The position numbers and the translations under genes were made by a program. From Bryum argenteum (lineage: Eukaryota > Streptophyta > Bryopsida > Bryales > Bryaceae), in NCBI GenBank assembly GCA_037043015.1, contig CM073329.1, positions 2,124,648 to 2,188,647 on the forward strand: a stretch of DNA of 64,000 nucleotides. Reading direction: 5' to 3'. This document shows, piece after piece, positions 57,992 to 64,000 of this stretch. The notes under the pieces were generated by a model. The model saw only the letters and a program-made list of their open reading frames with translations, was not told the DNA's origin and ran no database searches. Positions within the stretch are counted from its first letter, which is position 1. Each line of letters starts with the position of its first letter.

Positions 57992-58766
57992 CCCCCAAAA
58001 GTGTTATGTCAATTCTTATAATTTACAAAGGTATGGCTTGTTGTACCATTGCAAGTGCAAGTGTTGTACCATTACCAGATGAAAAATATTTTCTCATGAA
58101 TTTTTTTTTTGCATAAGTGTTATCTTTAGATGCATCTCAACAACGTTCTAGTTGGAAGTTTTTTGATCCAAATAAGTTTGGCATTGGGTATGCAGTGATG
58201 TTTCTACCGTGAAAAATGGATGACTATTGAGGAGCTAGATTTCCTACATCCACCATTAGATTTTGACTCTATTTTTTGGGATGAATTTAAATAATAGTCT
58301 AGTTTTGGTGGTAGAAAGTTTGACCCAATCGAAGATGTATTGAAGATAAGGTATGACTTTGTGTGCAAAGGGTCTAGTTTTGGACTATTTTTCTTTTGTA
58401 GATTTTTTGGCGGTTTTCACCAATGCAAGGCTGATATTTGGACCAAGATATTTTTTTATTGTTTTTTTTTTTTGGGTACGTGAGTGTCCTTGAGATAGAG
58501 ATGAACAACTTTCTAGTTGGTGCTTTTTTGATTGCAAATGGTTTTTTGGTAGTATTTTCACTTCAAAGTGAAAATTAGGGAATTTTTTAGCTTGTTCTAG
58601 GCACTAATACGTTACAATTTTGCAATCTTTGAGGTTTCATGAGTTAAGTTTTGGTCCACATGATCTACGACAAGTCTATTACAAGTTTGTGTGGTTCATT
58701 TTCATCTATTACACTTTTTTATGAAAATGTGTGTTTGACTAAAAATACCCCAAGGACTTTTAGGGG
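57992..58766 (+). mobile_element. CCCCTAAA-family element, 775 bp
   Basis: The left end CCCCCAAAAGT and the right end read inward CCCCTAAAAGT match at 10 of 11 positions. Flanks are GTAA (left) and ATAA (right), close to the TTAA of better copies. The interior is collinear with 22480-23173 and, inverted, with 59227-60060. No coding capacity. Confidence 0.6.
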
Positions 58767-59105
58767 ATAACTACCTCCGGACTACTTCCAGTCCAAACAT
58801 AACACATGAGTGGCTCCCTCATGACTTTGTAAACACAATACAAACTGAATATTAAAATATAAATCGGGGGATAAATCCATTAAGTATTTAAAGATACTCA
58901 AATCCCTCAAAGTAGATTCTTAATGAGCATGATAACTATTTCTCAAAAGTAAAAAATCTCAAATCTATTTCAATCAAGATTTTGTGAATAAATCCCAATT
59001 TGATTAAACGTAGTATGATGTTTTGTAATGCATTTATGGGAAGGCTATTGATCAAGACATTGAGGGTTAATCCAAAAATGTGTCAAGGTCCTTAAATGGG
59101 CTTAA

Positions 59106-60075
59106 CCCCTAAATGGTTTGACTCATTGGTAGAGAACATAACACATTCTTAAAAAGTATGTCATAAATGGAAGCAAAGGTAAATTATTTAGATCTGAGCC
59201 CTGCAATCTTGTAATAGACATATTGTACATCATGTGAGTCAAATTTTGAGTCATGAGGCCTCATAGATTGCAAGATCATAATGTATTAGTACTCAAAAAA
59301 CATCACAAAATTTCAACATTTTCACTTTAAAGTGAAAATGCTACAAATATAATTATTCCAATAAAAAAATCACCAACTACAAAGATGTAAAATTTATCTC
59401 TATAACAGCCTTGAACAAAAAGAAGCCATGAAAAAATTTTCTTTGCATTAATCATGACCTTGCAATGGTGAAAAGTGCAAAAAAATTTACAAAGAAAAAC
59501 TAGTCTAAATCTCAACCCTTTGCACTTAAATGTATGCCTTATCTTCAATAAATCTTCCATATTGTCAAGGTTTCTACCACTAAAACTAGACTTGAATTGA
59601 AATCCATTTGAAAAAATAAAGTCAAAATCCAATGATGGATGAAGGAGATATTGCTCCTCAAAAATCATCCATTTATTCACTTTTTCAAGATAGAAACATC
59701 GTTGCATATACAATACCAAAATATTTGATTCGAGAATCTTCCTACTGGAAAGTTGTTACCCTTCATCTTAAGATCATGATTACATTATTTTTTTTCATGA
59801 GAACATCTTATGATTTCCTATAATTGCCTCTCAGTGGCAAAACATGCCCTATGTTTGAAAACCCAAAAACAATATTTGCCTTCACTAAATTGCATGCCAT
59901 TTACTTGTACCTTATTTTGCAGATGTGCAACTTTTATCACACAAACTAGACTTGATTTGCGACTCAACTCTAGTGATTTCATCCAAAATTGACTCCGGAT
60001 GAAGAAGTTATGACTCTTCAAAGTTGCTACGTTCATTCAAAAATGTAGATTTACGACAATTGGCCCACTTAAAAG
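59106..60075 (-). mobile_element. CCCCTAAA-family element, 970 bp, inverted
   Basis: It begins CCCCTAAATGG after TTAA (59102-59105) and ends before TTAA (60076-60079), with the second terminal repeat eroded. Read on the minus strand it is collinear with the 974-bp element at 22200-23173 (blocks around AAAGTTGCTACG..., GATGAAGAAGTTATG, CATGCCATTTAC, TCAAAAATCATCCATTT, AGTGAAAATG). Confidence 0.65.
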
Positions 60076-60079
60076 TTAA

Positions 60080-60961
60080 CCCTCAAACGCATATGGGGTT
60101 TGCAACGAGCAGCCCAAACTTGAAAAATAACATCTTTTGGACTTGGACATAATGAATGAATGAGTCAATGGTGAGCTTGTAACCTCCTACAAGGTTATGA
60201 ACAACTCTAACCTACCTACCAAATCATTTCAAAGCACAAAATCACTCATACAAATTGTGTTTTGATTCGTAAAATTTCACATTTTAAATGCATCATAAGA
60301 AGGTGACTAGTTTGACATCAAGATTTCAAAAATTAGAACGAATACATGGTTGAAATTTGATGCGTCCTATATTGAATTCATAGTTCATGTTTCCATTCAC
60401 CACACATTTTTAGGAAGCTTGAATTCAAGAGATGATAATGACGAAATGCGGATTCAACCAACATACACTTTTTCTAATATCTCTCGTAAATGAAATGTGT
60501 TATAACCATTTTCATACCATGAAACACGATAGATAGAGATACCATGAACATCAAAGTATAGAAACACGGTTGGGCCCGAGCATTTTCACCGCGGCAATAG
60601 TAACTTTAGAGTTGCTACTACTTAAAGCGACAATCTACGGATCACATGGTGCACAGAGTGAACCCGGGCACTCAAGTCCATCCTCTGTCACTACTTACCA
60701 TGCGGATGTACCAACCCTTTTCCAAATATTCAACCACTTCATTGAAAACCAACCAAACATTCAAGCAAATGAAAAGCCGGTGGAAAATGTCTGTATTCTC
60801 ACGGAAATGCCCCCCACGAGGTTATTATTGAATCCCAACACCACACCATTGCAACAACATGGTCCTCGTACACCCCACAAGTACACCCATAGTGGCACAC
60901 TGTACCACGTTTCCACTATGTGCACAATATTCTCATTCCCACTTTGCGAAGAAATACTTAA
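60080..60961. other. Spacer with an unassigned 132-codon frame
   Basis: A plus-strand frame at 60570-60968 (MGPSIFTAAIVTLELLLLKA start) is open for 132 codons but matches no family I know. It runs into the next transposon's left end, so it is probably chance or a transposon remnant. CCCTCAAACGC after TTAA at 60080 may be another eroded end. Confidence 0.3.
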
Positions 60962-61891
60962 CCCCTAAAAATCCAAGAAAACCGATTCGGTTTTCTGAGA
61001 TTTCGGGCAGCTCATTTTAAGCATTTAAATTGATATTTTTGCCTAAGATTTTTACTGGGTGCTCCCCATACAGTAATGTGTATGTGGTAAAATTTTCAAA
61101 GTCAAATTTTAATTTTATAACCTTCACCTAGAAATTTTAGGTTTCAAGTCCAAAACGGGCACTTTAAAATAATTTTTTTTAATTTTTTTTTTTTTAGAAA
61201 TATGTTCATTACCAAATTACTATTCAAATTTCAAAGTATCCGAACTCAAAAAGTTTACCAATTTTACAAGGGCAGCCTCCAAAACTTTCAAAAACAATCT
61301 TCACAATTTCTAGTAATTTTACAATTTTTTCTTTCAAAAATTGCCAAAATTCGAGATTTTGAATTTTTTCCAAGATTTTGTTTTTCAAAATTCACATTAT
61401 AATAAATGCACCTTCTCACCGTCGAGATTTTTCTCAAACTAAATATATCATACGTGGTGCTTGTTTTACTATATGGTTGTTTTTAGACCTTCTTTCATAA
61501 AATATTTTACATTAAGGTCAAAAAGTGGAATTGGTCTCTAAAATTTTGCATGAGCATAACCAACTTGATTACCTACATGAAAAAAATGAGGGAAAAATAT
61601 TTGGAATAACAATCATCAAGTTGCCCTTGGCACCATTTAGACAATGCCTCTCACGCAGCGGCAAAAAAAAGTGTTTGTCAAACTTTGATTGTTATGATCT
61701 CACAAATGACAAACATCCAACGGTTGAAATTTTGACCAGTCCTTTGTATACAAGTTAGGTACAAGATCTTACGGTTCAAAGTCTAAAACCGGAAAAAAAA
61801 GTTTCTCCATTTCCCCATCTCCCAACGAAGGTGAAAAATGGCAGTTTTTGGTTCTGGAGGTCGAGGAAACCCCTGGATTGATTTTTAGGGG
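60962..61891 (+). mobile_element. CCCCTAAA-family element, 930 bp
   Basis: The left end CCCCTAAAAATC (60962) is matched exactly by the inverted right end (61880-61891). TTAA flanks both sides (60958-60961 and 61892-61895). It contains the blocks TGGTAAAATTTTCAAAG, TAGAAATTTTAGGTTT and ACAAGTTAGGTACAAGATC, also found around 8450 and 10160. No transposase frame. This is the longer subfamily from which the next element appears to be a deletion derivative. Confidence 0.75.
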
Positions 61892-61929
61892 TTAATTTGA
61901 AAAGAATCCAAGCTACGATATCCATTTAA

Positions 61930-62155
61930 CCCCTAAATTTCCTTAAAACCAGAAATGGGTTTTTGAGGTTCTCGCAGGAGAAAAACTCAACCAACTTTGA
62001 CCATTATAATCTCACAAATGAGGAAGAATGTCAAGTGAACTTTGAGATCTTACGGTTGAATCTTTTAAATGATGGTTGGATTGAGATTTTAGCTTGATCT
62101 GAAGGAAGGTCGAATCTTGTGGCCTAGATCGTTTTGCAACAAGGAAATTTAGGGG
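61930..62155 (+). mobile_element. CCCCTAAA-family MITE, 226 bp, perfect ends
   Basis: A perfect 15-bp terminal inverted repeat, CCCCTAAATTTCCTT at 61930-61944 and its complement at 62141-62155. TTAA lies immediately outside each end (61926-61929 and 62156-62159). The inner ACTTTGACCATTATAATCTC and TGAGATCTTACGGTTGAA blocks match the right half of the 930-bp neighbour. Confidence 0.85.
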
Positions 62156-62159
62156 TTAA

Positions 62160-62632
62160 TCCACGCCAAATATGTGTTGCTTGTGGTTATACATTCCGCG
62201 CATATGAGTGTTGAATTGGCCATCCATGATGTCGGATCTTGACGAAAATGGTTGCGAGACTATTAGACGAATATGGAGTCATCATACTCTTTGGCATCAC
62301 ACGGGCCAGCAGTAGTACCATTAAAGAGCAAATGCCAACCCTAGCATATAATTTACACCCGCCCCGTAGTACTTGCATGTGAGCTGGGGTCTTGTTGACA
62401 TCCTCGTCGTCATGTACTAGTCGCCTCTTGAATGTGCCTACTTGATTACTTGTCTTTAGCCCACTCCTAAGTTGTTCAGGGTAGCTAACAATAAAACGGG
62501 TACAAACCTCGACACAATGCACAATTATTGTCACCGGTTGGGTTCCCTAAACATGCCTTTGATTATCTTGCTAAATTCAAAAAGAAGAAAGTAGGGTTGG
62601 TCTACGCATCGGGTGGGACGTTCAAGGGTTAA
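62160..62632. other. Spacer between family members
   Basis: No gene. GGGACGTTCAAGGG followed by TTAA (62615-62632) looks like the right end of another family member whose left end was not found. A 115-codon minus-strand frame (62534-62187) has no recognisable domain. Confidence 0.35.
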
Positions 62633-62881
62633 CCCCTACAAAATCCTTGATGCAAAACTGCCTAAATTGCTAAAGGTGATCTTTGTTTACTTCAGGTCCT
62701 ATAAACTCAATCTAAGCATAATTTAGAAGATCGAGCTTTAGGATCCAGATGTTAACATCACTTCTTATACAAATGCTAGTTTTCAGTTGTTGATTCTTTT
62801 ATGTTTGTAAGATTATAATGGTCTGGTTGGCTCTTGCGAGAACGCCTAAAAGCAATTTCGGCTTTTTTAAATCTTTAGGGG
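62633..62881 (+). mobile_element. CCCCTAAA-family MITE, 249 bp
   Basis: It starts CCCCTACAAAATCC after TTAA (62629-62632) and ends ATCTTTAGGGG before TTAA (62882-62885). Only the outer six bases pair perfectly, so this is a weaker case than its neighbours. Confidence 0.5.
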
Positions 62882-64000
62882 TTAAGAATCATTGTGTAAT
62901 TGAGGTAGTTCTACAAGTGTAGGGTGCATAATTTGGTCTTTCATATATCCAAGTGAAAGTTTTAAGAGTCTTGGTGTTTTGTAAAATTACCAAAGTTTGA
63001 ATGAGATTCTTTTTTCTTTTGAACTTGTTGAATCTAATTCAAAACTTGATTTACATTGCACGATATGAAGGACGCTGTACGGGAGAAGTCAAGCCGTTCA
63101 TGTGGCCTAAGGAAGGCAAGTATCCTTGTCATGTCATTGATCCAATCAAGATATCTCAAGAAATGAACCCAGAGGACTTTTTTCCCTCATTAGGCCCCAT
63201 GAACAAGCTTGACTCCCCGTATGAAGCATTTCTTAAAAATACGAGTGACTCTCACTTTAGGCAAACTTGCTAAATAATGATGTGGTACCAAAAACGGTGA
63301 CCTTTGGAGGAGGTCCATAATAGCACACAAGACTAATCCTCAATGTACTCACCACACCCATTTTAGATTGCACCATTTCAGGACATCCAACTTCATAAAA
63401 ACATAGAAAATTCCAAATGTTTATCAGAGCATGTCCAATCTTCTACTTACTTTGCCCACGCACACAAATTGCTCACACGGCTAACATATTTGCCACACTC
63501 AAATGTTTGTCATCATCAAGCACCATGCATTATGTTGGCATTTAATCCTCCTTGTTTTTGGGCTGCAGCAAGTCTGTGTTGAGTTCATGATGGGAACGGT
63601 TTTTTTTTGTTTTGTTTTGAGTCAGCTGAGCATGCAACCATTTTGTCGTGCTCAGAAAAACACGACGAGATCCATGACACCCGCAGAATTTGACAGGAGT
63701 AAACTGTTCACATTGTTGCATGTAAGGAACGGGACGGAACCAAGAAAAGGGTACTACCTATTCATTCGTTCATCAAGGCGAACATTGAGTTGATTGACAA
63801 ACATGACCTAATTAAATCCGTACTCGGGGTCATACACCCTGACTATCGCATTCAACTGAATCAATATGGCTGGTAGAAAATTGTATGGTAGATATGCCTT
63901 GAATCAATCGCGCGTGAAAATATTATTTTTTCGTAACGCGGACGAAATTGGCATCTCACCTACTTTGTTCGATTAGTCGTAGCTCCCCTTGTAAAAACAG
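62882..64000. other. Window end with unassigned coding-like stretches
   Basis: Plus-strand frames at 63001-63273 (containing GRCTGEVKPFMWPKEGKYPC and NPEDFFPSLGPMNKLDSPYE) and 63503-63793 do not match families I know. Between about 63755 and 63880 another frame reads ANIELIDKHDLIKSVLGVIH and PDYRIQLNQYGW before a stop; its composition looks protein-like. These may be pieces of a decayed gene that continues past the window. Confidence 0.3.

Noticed and set aside
21940..62885. Repeated CCCTAAA / TTTAGGG-like motifs suggesting interstitial telomere sequence
   Set aside because: They occur singly as CCCCTAAA next to TTAA at the two ends of repeats, never as tandem heptamers, so they are transposon termini.

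Overview
This is a window of nuclear DNA from a land plant, probably a bryophyte. Host genes have many short introns. One gene is the plant-type fusion of a Nudix hydrolase with dipeptidyl peptidase III, another is a SAD2/importin-7/8-like karyopherin, and a TIR-NB-ARC resistance-gene relic has the wording I associate with moss and liverwort TNLs. AT-rich, repeat-filled spacers separate gene islands of higher GC. The bryophyte assignment is inference from family knowledge, not proven.

Layout. 1585-3813 (-): a plastid-type EamA (drug/metabolite) transporter with a long C-terminal extension, three exons that join in frame. 5.3-10.5 kb: repeats, namely tRNA-SINE-related fragments, a tandem set of Helitron-like short elements, and old copies of a dispersed transposon family. 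11.5-12.4 kb: TNL pseudogene. 13456-15222 (-): single-exon secreted phospholipase C/Het-C-like protein with a putative GPI signal. 15871-21203 (-): Nudix-DPP III fusion, about 21 exons, one GC-AG intron and a MITE in another intron. 22-25.4 kb: MITEs and a Stowaway-type element. 26151-34294 (-): importin-beta-family receptor, about 24 exons. 36.3-49.3 kb: a three-level nest, a SINE split by a Ty1/copia element (5-bp target duplication TAGGG), itself split by a Ty3 chromovirus. 49.6-52.2 kb: a CACTA MITE, a copia RT fragment and a Tc1/mariner transposase relic. 52739-56618 (+): SelO protein AMPylase, eight exons. 58-64 kb: more copies of the dispersed transposon family and unassigned sequence.

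The host genes are not an obvious pathway; they are independent housekeeping or membrane/secretory genes. The most unusual material is in the mobile DNA. (1) The Ty3 element carries an array of perfect heat-shock elements just upstream of a TATA box in its LTR. (2) Its primer-binding site is perfectly complementary over 14 nt to the predicted 5' end of its own transcript, the hallmark of Tf1/sushi-type self-priming. (3) A family of elements with CCCCTAAA-type inverted ends sits between TTAA sites, which resembles the piggyBac signature and is unexpected in a land plant.

Exon limits for EamA and SelO were worked out base by base and keep frame. Those of the Nudix-DPP III and importin genes were read from splice signals and family conservation, and some are approximate.
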